Notes: generated by a model not told the origin, from the letters alone. A DNA stretch of 7,826 nucleotides from Acetobacteraceae bacterium (GCA_030039695.1 JASHVB010000878.1:1-7826); one strand, 5' to 3'. Shown: positions 1-5,766, counted from the first letter of the stretch. Numbers and translations are program-made.

Positions 1-1658
1 GAACCGCCGGTTACCATCGAACGCGAGCCATTCGAGCCCATGCCGAACGCAACACGATCGGTGTCGCCGTCGATGAACTGGATCTCCTTCGGATCCATAC
101 CGAGCTTTTCGCACATGATCTGCTTGAACACCGTCTCATGGCCCTGACCATGCGTCTTGGTGCCCATCAGAAGAATCGCGCTGCCACTAGGGTTGAAGCG
201 GATCTCTGCATATTCCGGCGTCGGCCCCGCAGCTTGCTCGATCGAGTTGGCCAGACCAATGCCGCGCAGTTTGCCGCGCGCCTGCGATTCTGCCCGTCGC
301 TTGGCTAAGCCCGCGTAGTCGGAAGCCTCCAACGCGATCTCCATGTTCTTGGCGAACTGGCCGCAATCGTAGAACGGCCCGGTCGGGGCCTTGTAAGGCA
401 TCTTCGATTCGGGAATAACGTTGCGTCGCCGAAGTTCAATCGGGTCGATGTTGAATTCGCGCGCCGCGGCTTCCATCGCACGCTCGATCAGATAGCTCGC
501 TTCGGGGCGCCCGGCGCCGCGATACGGCGCGGTGGGGCTGGTGTTCGACAGCACCGCATCGATCGTCACGTATGCGGCGGGAATGTCGTACACGCCGATC
601 ACGGTGCCGATCTGTCCGAACGGCGTCAGCAACTGCCGATCGGAGGCAATGTACGCACCAATACTCGCTAGCATATGCAGCCGCAGACCAAGCAGCTTTG
701 CACCGGCGTCGAACGCCAGCTCGATCTCGCCCACATTGTCGCGGCCGTGCTCGTCTGCGAGCAACACTTCGGAACGTTCGCAGCGCCATTTTACCGGGCG
801 GCCAAGCTTGCGCGCCGCCCATAGAGTCAGCCTGTGTTCCACATATTGCCAGCCTTTCGCGCCGAACCCGCCGCCCACGTCATGGCATACGACGCGCACA
901 CTACTCTCAGGCACCTTGAACACCATGTTGGCGAGCATGTTGCGCACGCGGTGGGGGTAGTTCACATCGGCAAAAAGGCTGAAGCGCTCTTCTGCCGGAT
1001 CGTAGATGCCGACAGCACCGCGCGGTTCCATGTACTGCGCGTGCACGCGGGTGATGACATAGCGGCGCTTCACAATGTGCACGGCCCGCGCGAATGCCGC
1101 TTCGGTTGCCGCTCGGTCGCCTCGCTCGGTGGTATGGGAGATGTTATCTGGGTTTTCGTCCCACAGGCGTGGGGCATCGGGCTTTGCCGCTTCGGCCACG
1201 TCCGTCACCGCCGGCAGTGGGTCGTAATCGACGCGCACCAGTTCGGCAGCATCCTTCGCCTGCGCCAGTGTCTCGGCGATCACCATCGCCACCGGATCAC
1301 CAACGTAGCGCGCGCGATCGGTGACCAGAGCCGGACGCTGGGGTGCGAACATGGGCGAGCCGTCGCGTTTCTTGCGGGGCATCGCCGCTTTCGGCGTGGC
1401 GATGCCATCGGTGGCGTAGTCGACGCCGGTATAGATGGCGACGACGCCGGGAGCCGTTTCCGCATCTGAGGTGTCGATGCCGACGATGCGCGCGTGCGCG
1501 TGCGGCGAACGGATAAACACGCACCACGTTTGGCGATGAAAGGTCTGGTCGTCCTGGTAGCGGCCCTTACCAGTAAGCAGGCGCACGTCTTCCAGACGAC
1601 GGACCGGCTGGCCCACACCGAACTTCATGTTGGCGGAGGATTCGAAAACGTCGTCCAT
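1..1658 (-). CDS. Xanthine dehydrogenase/CoxL-family molybdopterin-binding (large) subunit, C-terminus cut by window edge
   Basis: This is the large, catalytic subunit of a molybdenum hydroxylase, which typically hydroxylates aromatic or N-heteroaromatic rings or aldehydes using water. The visible part is 552 residues of a family usually near 770-800, so the C-terminal third lies beyond the left edge. The N-terminus begins with the family signature GQPVRRLED, followed by the alpha/beta hammerhead domain (about residues 20-150, including RYVGDPVAMVIAET). The Mo-binding domain follows, with MEPRGAV near residue 210, VGGGFGAKG at 261-269 and PYRGAGRPE at 378-386. The last motif matches form II CoxL-like enzymes; the AYRCSFR loop of true CO dehydrogenase is absent. 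ATG 1658 is chosen because an AGAGG-like ribosome binding site lies just upstream, whereas the inner ATG at 1628 has none. The FAD and 2Fe-2S subunits are not in the window. It is the last visible gene of the minus-strand cluster. Substrate unknown. Confidence 0.93.
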   Translation of the reverse strand, partial: MDDVFESSANMKFGVGQPVRRLEDVRLLTGKGRYQDDQTFHRQTWCVFIRSPHAHARIVGIDTSDAETAPGVVAIYTGVDYATDGIATPKAAMPRKKRDGSPMFAPQRPALVTDRARYVGDPVAMVIAETLAQAKDAAELVRVDYDPLPAVTDVAEAAKPDAPRLWDENPDNISHTTERGDRAATEAAFARAVHIVKRRYVITRVHAQYMEPRGAVGIYDPAEERFSLFADVNYPHRVRNMLANMVFKVPESSVRVVCHDVGGGFGAKGWQYVEHRLTLWAARKLGRPVKWRCERSEVLLADEHGRDNVGEIELAFDAGAKLLGLRLHMLASIGAYIASDRQLLTPFGQIGTVIGVYDIPAAYVTIDAVLSNTSPTAPYRGAGRPEASYLIERAMEAAAREFNIDPIELRRRNVIPESKMPYKAPTGPFYDCGQFAKNMEIALEASDYAGLAKRRAESQARGKLRGIGLANSIEQAAGPTPEYAEIRFNPSGSAILLMGTKTHGQGHETVFKQIMCEKLGMDPKEIQFIDGDTDRVAFGMGSNGSRSMVTGG

Positions 1659-1692
1659 CGGGGCGGCCTCTAAAGGTGTCGCTGCAACGAGA

Positions 1693-1757
1693 GCAGCGAC
1701 GAAGTATTGGTCGGCGGGAGTTCCTTCGTCGCAGCGCTCCGCGCAACGACATTGGGA
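1693..1757. repeat. REP/BIME-like inverted-repeat element between hydratase and CoxL genes
   Basis: Two imperfect 12-base arms face each other at 1693-1704 and 1724-1735 (the inner 9 bases, GCGACGAAG and its complement, pair perfectly). A second small GCGC-TCC-GCGC hairpin follows at 1734-1744. On the minus strand the text resembles the widespread short mosaic repeat containing GCGACGAAG that I know from alphaproteobacterial genomes. It occupies most of the 114-base spacer and may act as a weak attenuator or mRNA-stability element between the two genes. Family assignment is from memory. Confidence 0.5.
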
Positions 1758-1772
1758 ACGGGGTTGCTTGTC

Positions 1773-2576
1773 TCACACGAATCCGCAGGAGATCGAGCCT
1801 AGCGGTCCATAATCGACATGGAACTGGTCACCGCTGTGCGCCTCCACCGTGCCGGTGAACGAGCCGCTCAGGATGAACTGGCCCGCTTCCAGGGCGGTGT
1901 CGAACGGCGCCAGCTTGTTCGCCAGCCAAGCGACGCCGTTCGCCGGATGGTTCAGCACCGCGGCGGCGACGCCGGATTCCTCGATGATGCCGTTGCGGTA
2001 GCACAGGACCGCGACCCAGCGCAGATCGACATCCATCGGCTTGATCGGCCGTCCGCCGACCACAAGCGCCGCATTTCCCGCATTGTCGGCGATGCTGTCC
2101 AGTACGCTGCGGGGTACGTTGGTCTCGGGATCGACACGATAGGTGCGGCCGTCGACGATCTCGCAGGCTGGAATGATGTAATCAGTCGCGTTCAGCACGT
2201 CGAAGATGGTGCAATTCGGCCCGCTCAGACGGCGGGCGATGACAAAGCCTAGCTCGCATTCCAGCCGCGGTTGAATGAAGCGGCTCATCGGAATCTGCGC
2301 GCCTTCGCCATAGAACATGTCCGCCATCAGCGCCCCGTAGTCCGGCTCGTTGATGTTGGCCTGGCGTTGCATCGCGCGCGAGGTTAGACCGATCTTGCGA
2401 CCCTTAATGACGTTGCCTTCCGCCACCTTGATCTCAATCCATCTGCGCTGGATCGCGTAGGCGTCGTCGGTGGTCAACCCAGGGTGCAGCACGCTCGGGG
2501 CGCGCGTGCGCTTCCGTTCCTTTTCCGCCACGTGATAGGCGCGGGCCAGCGTCTCGATCGAGCGATCATCCAACAT
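1773..2576 (-). CDS. hpaH: 2-oxo-hept-4-ene-1,7-dioate hydratase (HpaH/HpcG type, fumarylacetoacetate-hydrolase superfamily)
   Basis: The protein is predicted to add water to a 2-hydroxy-dienoate (2-oxo-hept-4-ene-1,7-dioate in the homoprotocatechuate pathway; 2-hydroxypenta-2,4-dienoate in close relatives) in the lower meta-cleavage pathway. It acts in the cytoplasm and needs a divalent metal. At 267 residues it has the family length and closely follows the known HpcG sequence pattern: KIGLTSRAMQ, EPDYG, GPNCTIFDVLNATDY, LNHPANGVAWLANKLAP, and the terminal FHVDYGPLGSIS. The metal-ligand glutamates expected at 106, 108 and 139 are present, as is the lysine near 60 (K61). I start it at ATG 2576, where a GGAG lies 7 bases upstream and where relatives begin. 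An in-frame ATG at 2597 would add seven residues but has no close ribosome binding site. Its neighbours support a catabolic role, but the true substrate may be a variant dienoate. Confidence 0.93.
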   Translation of the reverse strand: MLDDRSIETLARAYHVAEKERKRTRAPSVLHPGLTTDDAYAIQRRWIEIKVAEGNVIKGRKIGLTSRAMQRQANINEPDYGALMADMFYGEGAQIPMSRFIQPRLECELGFVIARRLSGPNCTIFDVLNATDYIIPACEIVDGRTYRVDPETNVPRSVLDSIADNAGNAALVVGGRPIKPMDVDLRWVAVLCYRNGIIEESGVAAAVLNHPANGVAWLANKLAPFDTALEAGQFILSGSFTGTVEAHSGDQFHVDYGPLGSISCGFV

Positions 2577-2737
2577 CGTCGGGCTCCGAAGGCGCATGAA
2601 AGGGCAAAAACCGTCCTCTCCCTGAGCCAGCAGATTGGGGCGTACCGCCGAGGCGTCGCGGCTTTAGGCAACCCACTGACCAGATTCCCCAAGGGGAGGG
2701 AAATAAGCTTCAGGCTTCTCCGCCGTTTATCCTTTCA
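2577..2737. repeat. 161-bp spacer between the RidA and hydratase genes with a dispersed-repeat-like inverted repeat
   Basis: No gene is visible here. The stretch holds a compact inverted repeat, TCCCC-AA-GGGGA at 2686-2697, flanked by purine-rich text that resembles the CCTCCCC/GGGGAGG palindromic repeats scattered through alphaproteobacterial genomes. The spacer is long compared with the 12-base gap between the VOC and RidA genes. It could therefore hold an internal promoter or a processing site; I see no clear promoter. Confidence 0.35.
2584..2587 (-). promoter_or_regulatory. Ribosome binding site that decides the hydratase start
   Basis: GGAG on the minus strand, 7 bases before ATG 2576. 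The competing ATG at 2597 has its nearest purine-rich stretch too far upstream (about 15-20 bases). This supports the 267-residue form. Confidence 0.65.
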
Positions 2738-3127
2738 TCACGTTCCCAGCACCGCCATGAACTCGCAAGTCACCATCGCCCGTGCGTTGCCGCCCGACGG
2801 CAGTGTGTGCCTGGCGGGACGCGAGTCCGCATTGGGGAACATCTTCACCCACTCGTCGTTGATCGCCGCGCGGCCCGTCGCCGGGTCCTGCATCCAGAAC
2901 GTAATCTTGATGATGTCGTCCGGCGTGCCGCCCGCCGCCTCGACGTCGTGGCGGATGTGCAGGAACACGTTGTGCATCTGCCCTGCCAAATCGGGCGGCA
3001 GGTCGCGCGTGCCGGGGTTGGTGCCGCTGATCACGCTCGACATTACAATGTTTCCGACGCGGCTCGCGTTCGGGATTGGGTTCTCGTGCCGCGCACGGGA
3101 CCCGTTAATGCTGCGCCGAGTGGACAT
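2738..3127 (-). CDS. RidA (YjgF/YER057c/UK114) family enamine/imine deaminase
   Basis: RidA-family proteins hydrolyse reactive enamines and imines to ketones and ammonia, usually as cytoplasmic trimers. The family also includes pathway-specific members such as 2-aminomuconate deaminase. The 129 residues match the usual length. Visible family features are VMSSVISG near 28-35, a helix with HIRHDVEAAGGTPDDIIKITFWM (58-79), the conserved arginine in PARHTLP (R106, equivalent to RidA Arg105) and the glutamate in CEFMAV (E122). It starts 12 bases after the VOC stop codon with a GGGAG ribosome binding site, so the two are almost certainly co-translated from one mRNA. The N-terminus (about 20 basic residues) is atypical. 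Because it sits inside a ring-cleavage-type cluster, a dedicated deamination step on a nitrogen-containing intermediate is likelier than general housekeeping; that is inference. Confidence 0.9.
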   Translation of the reverse strand: MSTRRSINGSRARHENPIPNASRVGNIVMSSVISGTNPGTRDLPPDLAGQMHNVFLHIRHDVEAAGGTPDDIIKITFWMQDPATGRAAINDEWVKMFPNADSRPARHTLPSGGNARAMVTCEFMAVLGT

Positions 3128-3139
3128 TCCCCGCTCCCT

Positions 3140-3745
3140 TCAGGCCGAAGCCGGTTCACGTCCGAAGGTCGGGACGTTCTGGTCGCTGTCCTCGAGCGCT
3201 TCGTTACCCTCGGTCGGCAGCGAGCGCGAATAGTTCAGCGCACCGTCGATGTCGTTCTCCCAGACTTCGCGGGGCAGCTCGTACAGCAGCTCCACGCCGT
3301 AGCCGTTTGGATCGTGAATATAGAGGCTGTGGGTCATGCCGTGATCGACGCGGCGGTCGAACTTCACGCCCTTCTCTTGCAGGTACGCGAGCTGGCGCAG
3401 CCAGGCCTCGCGGTTCGGCAGGGCAATCGCGATGTGATTGATCGCGCAGGGCATGCCGAACATGCTCCAATCCTTCGGCGGGGCCGGCAAATCCTTGTTC
3501 TCCACCAGCGCGACGTCGTGGTGGTTCAGCTTGCCGCTATGATCACCGCTGTAGAAGCGCATCTTCGGCGGATTGGGACGGTCTGGCCGGGCCCGCACCG
3601 CGCCGACCTGACGAAAGCCGAGGATTTCCGTCCAGAAGCGGTGCGACTCCTCGATGTCGCGCACGTTGATGACGAGGTGGTTCAGGCCGACCGGGGCGAC
3701 CGCTACGTGCGGCGCAGTCGGGGTGTTGCTGCCGTCTGGTGACAT
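3140..3745 (-). CDS. VOC-family protein, extradiol-dioxygenase/glyoxalase-like
   Basis: This 201-residue protein has the two paired beta-alpha-beta-beta-beta motifs of the vicinal oxygen chelate fold. The first begins GLNHLVINVRDIEESHRFW (residues 20-38) and the second NHIAIALPNREAW (103-115), ending in THSLYIHDPNGYGVELLYE. The expected metal ligands are all present: H23, H104 and E152, the 2-His-1-Glu pattern of ring-cleaving dioxygenases and related lyases. A roughly 40-residue acidic tail follows the domain. ATG 3745 is preferred because GGAGAG lies 6 bases upstream; an upstream TTG at 3823 would read through a palindromic repeat and is rejected. It is the first gene of the minus-strand cluster and is followed 12 bases later by the RidA gene. 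Catechol 2,3-dioxygenase-like cleavage is the leading role; isomerase or glyoxalase-type activity is possible. Confidence 0.9.
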   Translation of the reverse strand: MSPDGSNTPTAPHVAVAPVGLNHLVINVRDIEESHRFWTEILGFRQVGAVRARPDRPNPPKMRFYSGDHSGKLNHHDVALVENKDLPAPPKDWSMFGMPCAINHIAIALPNREAWLRQLAYLQEKGVKFDRRVDHGMTHSLYIHDPNGYGVELLYELPREVWENDIDGALNYSRSLPTEGNEALEDSDQNVPTFGREPASA

Positions 3746-3751
3746 GGAACG

Positions 3752-3757
3752 CTCTCC
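3752..3757 (-). promoter_or_regulatory. Ribosome binding site that decides the VOC-protein start
   Basis: GGAGAG on the minus strand, 6 bases before ATG 3745. It makes the short (201-aa) form of the protein far likelier than one beginning within the upstream palindrome. Confidence 0.65.
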
Positions 3758-3786
3758 ATTGGTTTGGTGTTGGCCGCCATTTGTCA

Positions 3787-3830
3787 CCCGGCCGCGGCCG
3801 GGATCAAGCCCGGGTCTGGACAAGCCGGGC
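3787..3830. repeat. GC-rich palindromic repeat (REP-like) in the cluster leader
   Basis: A perfect 16-base palindrome (CCCGGCCGCGGCCGGG, 3787-3802) is followed by a GCCCGG/CCGGGC hairpin (arms 3808-3813 and 3825-3830, 11-base loop). Read on the minus strand the element encodes PGLDPG, the tell-tale translation of a common alphaproteobacterial interspersed repeat. It lies between the tRNA and the first gene of the minus-strand cluster. It may also serve as a bidirectional structural barrier. Confidence 0.55.
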
Positions 3831-3893
3831 GAGGGGGGGCAGAAGGCGGCGCACCTTGCGCGGGTGGACCGGATCGCGCACGTCCGGCACGGT

Positions 3894-3969
3894 GGGCCTG
3901 TAGCTCAGTTGGTAGAGCACGAGACTTTTAATCTTGGGGTCCAGGGTTCGAATCCCTGCGGGCCCACCA
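3894..3969 (+). tRNA. tRNA-Lys (anticodon TTT)
   Basis: A full cloverleaf can be folded. The 7-bp acceptor stem is GGGCCTG with CGGGCCC. The D arm is GCTC/GAGC, and the anticodon stem CGAGA/TCTTG encloses loop CTTTTAA, giving anticodon TTT. The variable loop is GGGTC, and the T arm is CAGGG/CCCTG around TTCGAAT. The discriminator base is A and CCA is encoded (3967-3969). The length is 76 bases, and no intron or mismatch destroys a stem. It decodes AAA/AAG lysine codons. The gene stands alone, opposite in direction to the catabolic cluster. A run of small genes begins after it, and tRNA 3' ends are common integration sites, but no second copy of this 3' end is visible in the window. Confidence 0.97.
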
Positions 3970-4113
3970 GCCTAAGACCATGAAACTGCTGGATATTTCG
4001 GCCGCCTTCTAGCGCCGATGCCGGTGGACGATTTTCGCAAAACAGGACATTGACGGGGACAGACAGCCGGAAAAGCTGGGTTCACCTTACGCAGTGATGC
4101 GGTCACAATTTCC

Positions 4114-4148
4114 GTAGCCTCTCGGGGAGCCCCCCACATATAGGCTAC
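4114..4148 (+). promoter_or_regulatory. Leader hairpin before the 110-aa gene
   Basis: Perfect 7-base arms (GTAGCCT at 4114-4120, AGGCTAC at 4142-4148) enclose a smaller GGGG-AGC-CCCC hairpin. The structure ends 9 bases before the AAGGAG ribosome binding site (4158-4163) of the gene at 4170, so it would lie in that gene's 5' untranslated region or at its promoter. It might be a stabilising leader, an operator-like inverted repeat, or a terminator for upstream transcription; there is no T-run. Confidence 0.35.
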
Positions 4149-4169
4149 CCGGGAAAGAAGGAGCGGGCC

Positions 4170-4502
4170 ATGTATGCGGACGGTGATCTGGACCTGTTCG
4201 AGATGGCAAAACTGTTCCCGCGGACTGCAGGCCTCCCGATGACGGTCTGGGTCAGCCCGAGAGGACACGCGAGGCGTGACGCGCGGGTGAGGGCGAACAC
4301 CGCGCACGGCCAGCGTATGGACCTGGACAACGCGGCGGTCCTTGGCATCCGCCCCGCGCCGAGGTTGATCGAAGGCGCCTTGAGTTCGGCCGATATGGCG
4401 ACAGTCTCGGAATGGATAACCCGGAACGCCGACGCCTTGACGGAATTCTGGGACGGCAATATCGACACCGCCGAGCTTATTGGCCGCCTTGTGAAGGTCT
4501 GA
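4170..4502 (+). CDS. Small conserved-looking protein, function unknown
   Basis: This 110-residue soluble protein has a very good ribosome binding site (AAGGAG, 6 bases before ATG). Its visible pattern is MTVWVSPRGHARRDARVR (residues 24-41), then RPAPRLIEG near 61-69, and a helical C-terminal third with VSEWI, LTEFWDG and DTAELIGRL. A basic strand-rich half followed by an amphipathic half ending in Trp-rich helices is reminiscent of small DUF4160-like proteins often linked to toxin-antitoxin loci, but I cannot assign it to a family with confidence. There is no signal peptide or membrane segment. A hairpin precedes it. The next open frame starts in the same frame after its stop. Confidence 0.75.
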   Translation: MYADGDLDLFEMAKLFPRTAGLPMTVWVSPRGHARRDARVRANTAHGQRMDLDNAAVLGIRPAPRLIEGALSSADMATVSEWITRNADALTEFWDGNIDTAELIGRLVKV

Positions 4503-4622
4503 GGGCGCTCTCATCTCCAACCGGATCAGTGCGACCTCCCGGAAAGGAGATGCCCAGGTGGTAAAGCGGCCCCGCGCCGGCTCAGTGAGCCAGAACCGCT
4601 GAGCGATCCGCGCTGGAAAAGG

Positions 4623-4841
4623 GTGATGGCGCTCTTTGACTATTTGGATGCAACCAAGGAAAACCCCGACACTGGCCCCGAGTGTGCGGCTTTGTTTGAG
4701 CGGTACCTCGCGGACCTGGAATCGATCGCCGCTGATCCCGCACTACCAGCCGAGGAACGCGACATCGCGAGGGAAACACTGGACGATTTTAGACCTCGTC
4801 AATCGCGATCCTATGGTTCACACACGGTCCTACATGCTTGA
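4623..4841 (+). CDS. Short acidic hypothetical protein, start uncertain (possible frameshifted N-terminus)
   Basis: I do not recognise this protein. About 72 residues are rich in Asp/Glu and helix formers (for example FDYLDATKE, ALFERYLADLESIA, PAEERDIARETLDDF), with codon use typical of the region. The chosen start is GTG 4623 (or ATG 4626), but neither has a well-spaced ribosome binding site. The reading frame is open from 4503 and the upstream codons also look coding (SEPEPLSDPRWKR immediately before the GTG). A strong AAAGGAG (4543-4549) stands 8 bases before GTG 4558 in another frame, which ends at a TGA at 4600-4602. A one-base indel or a -1 shift near the hairpin at 4579-4591 would join the two. 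The gene follows the 110-aa gene and may be co-transcribed with it. Confidence 0.5.
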   Translation: MMALFDYLDATKENPDTGPECAALFERYLADLESIAADPALPAEERDIARETLDDFRPRQSRSYGSHTVLHA

Positions 4842-4890
4842 GAAATCAGCATGATACGATTCGGAACACGAAATCGCTGTACTAGGAACT

Positions 4891-5124
4891 GTGGACAATC
4901 TGACACCTGCGGAGCGCTGCGCCGTGCAACACCAGCTGAATACAATGGGCTTCGGTAGCGGAACCATAGACGGCAAGTTCGGATCGACCACCTATGCTGC
5001 GATCGAGCGATGGCAACACACTGCCGGGGTAGCGGAGAACGGCAGGTTGGAGCCCGCTCAGATCGACAGCCTCATGGGTGAGAGAGGCGCTCAGCTGCCG
5101 CCTTGCCCAAGGGGGCGCAGGTGA
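4891..5124 (+). CDS. Small peptidoglycan-binding-domain (PG_binding_1) protein
   Basis: The 77-residue product is almost entirely one peptidoglycan-binding domain of the PG_binding_1 type. The domain covers about residues 8-62: AVQHQLNTMGF, then the hallmark TIDGKFGSTTYAAIERWQ, then GRLEPAQIDSLM. This domain normally anchors wall hydrolases or structural proteins to peptidoglycan. Here there is no catalytic domain and no signal peptide, so how it would reach the wall is unclear; the small membrane peptide encoded downstream could be relevant. The start is GTG, with a weak AGGA very close by; no ATG is available in the open frame (open from 4855). Its stop overlaps the ATG of the next gene by one base, which implies translational coupling. 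It could be a remnant of a larger protein. Confidence 0.7.
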   Translation: MDNLTPAERCAVQHQLNTMGFGSGTIDGKFGSTTYAAIERWQHTAGVAENGRLEPAQIDSLMGERGAQLPPCPRGRR

Positions 5125-5291
5125 TGATGATGCGACACAAGGTGGACAATGCGCGTGCACGACTAACCGACCGCCAGCAGGCGCATATGCTGGCCGTAGC
5201 GAAGCGGGCCCAGCCACCACCCGGTGCCGACGCAACACCGCCACTAAAACCGCCTCCGGTGCGGCCCGCGCAGCGTACGTGCTACATCTGA
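5124..5291 (+). CDS. Short basic, proline-rich hypothetical peptide
   Basis: This 55-residue product begins with three tandem ATG codons (5124, 5127, 5130). The N-terminal half is basic and helical with RHKVDNARARLTDRQQAHML; the C-terminal half is proline-rich (PPPG, PPLKPPPVRP) and ends in TCYI. An AAGGGGG stretch (5109-5115) lies 8 bases before the first ATG, and the ATG overlaps the previous stop codon (TGATG), typical of coupled genes. I recognise no family, and there is no signal peptide. It belongs with the peptidoglycan-binding gene before it and the membrane peptide after it. It could be spurious, but the junction and ribosome binding site argue for translation. Confidence 0.5.
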   Translation: MMMRHKVDNARARLTDRQQAHMLAVAKRAQPPPGADATPPLKPPPVRPAQRTCYI

Positions 5292-5322
5292 TGGCGCCAC
5301 CCATCCTGAGGAGGCTGCGGGA

Positions 5323-5466
5323 ATGACAATCCAGCGGTTCGCCTTCGTCGTCGCTCCGATTATCGGCGTAGCGCTTATTCCACCGCTTGTATTGGTCGGC
5401 GCCATTAGCGCGGCCTGGGCGCTCGGGTATTCGTGCGGTCAGAAAAGCACAACGACAAACGTCTGA
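5323..5466 (+). CDS. Small hydrophobic membrane peptide (47 aa)
   Basis: The peptide starts MTIQRFAFVV at an ATG preceded by a strong GAGGAGG ribosome binding site about 8 bases upstream. Residues 6-36 are almost wholly hydrophobic, with a Pro-Pro pair at 20-21 in the middle, so it could be one kinked membrane helix or a short hairpin. A small polar tail follows (CGQKSTTTNV). It lies 31 bases after the proline-rich gene and completes a three-gene set with the peptidoglycan-binding protein. Tiny membrane peptides next to wall-binding proteins occur in lysis cassettes and in envelope-stress loci; either reading is speculative. It is too short for most gene callers. Confidence 0.6.
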   Translation: MTIQRFAFVVAPIIGVALIPPLVLVGAISAAWALGYSCGQKSTTTNV

Positions 5467-5641
5467 CGCGGACGGCGAGAGACAAGTCCGCATAAGATAA
5501 TTGGCGTTGTGGCAAGTCGGGACGGAGGCGGTCAGTCCCCCTGTCAGAGGCGAATGGCCACGCCCAGGTATGCCGTTCACACCGCTTGCATACGATGTCG
5601 ATCGCCGGTAGTCGGGCGGCGATCTGACCGAGCAACAACAC
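5405..5641 (-). pseudogene. Possible remnant of a small CxxC (zinc-ribbon-like) protein
   Basis: The minus-strand frame from GTG 5641 reads through QIAARLPAIDIVCKRCERH, a pattern I associate with short alphaproteobacterial proteins that carry a CxRC motif in their first third and a second Cys-Pro motif near the end. Here the second motif is missing, the text after ERH loses that resemblance, no convincing ribosome binding site precedes the start, and the frame runs antisense into the membrane-peptide gene. A frameshift after the CxxC motif would explain this, so I treat it as a decayed copy. The remaining bases between 5467 and 5766 hold no better candidate. Low confidence: it may simply be chance. 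Confidence 0.25.
5468..5491 (+). terminator. Hairpin just after the three-gene set
   Basis: Perfect 6-base arms GCGGAC (5468-5473) and GTCCGC (5486-5491) enclose a 12-base loop, two bases after the TGA of the membrane-peptide gene. There is no T-run, so termination is uncertain. It may instead protect the 3' end of the mRNA. Confidence 0.3.
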
Positions 5642-5766
5642 ACCAGTCTCGGCGTTGGGCGTCGATGGTTCAGCGTTGGTCGATCGGCACCGCGGCGCAT
5701 GGTGCGGGCGGAATAGTGCGGTGCGTACATGAACGAACCCGCCCCTCGCGAGGCAGCTTCCTGGCG

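Noticed and set aside
834..1469. 211-aa plus-strand open frame
   Set aside because: It is antisense to the CoxL-family gene, which has clear motifs. The plus-frame protein is an Arg/His/Gly-rich shadow with no domain.
2484..3742. Two long plus-strand open frames (249 and 311 aa) opposite the RidA and VOC genes
   Set aside because: Both are mirror frames of well-supported minus-strand genes in GC-rich DNA, with no ribosome binding site or domain.
3746..3823. 26-residue N-terminal extension of the VOC protein from TTG 3823
   Set aside because: It translates the palindromic repeat, and the ATG at 3745 has a far better ribosome binding site.
3967..3992. CCAGC/GCTGG inverted repeat after the tRNA as a terminator
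   Set aside because: Only five base pairs with a 16-base loop, overlapping the tRNA CCA end, and no T-run.
3972..4520. 182-aa minus-strand open frame
   Set aside because: Antisense to the 110-aa gene, which has a strong ribosome binding site; the minus frame shows no domain.
4882..5730. 282-aa minus-strand open frame
   Set aside because: Covers the peptidoglycan-binding gene in antisense, with Arg/Ser/Pro-rich composition and no domain.
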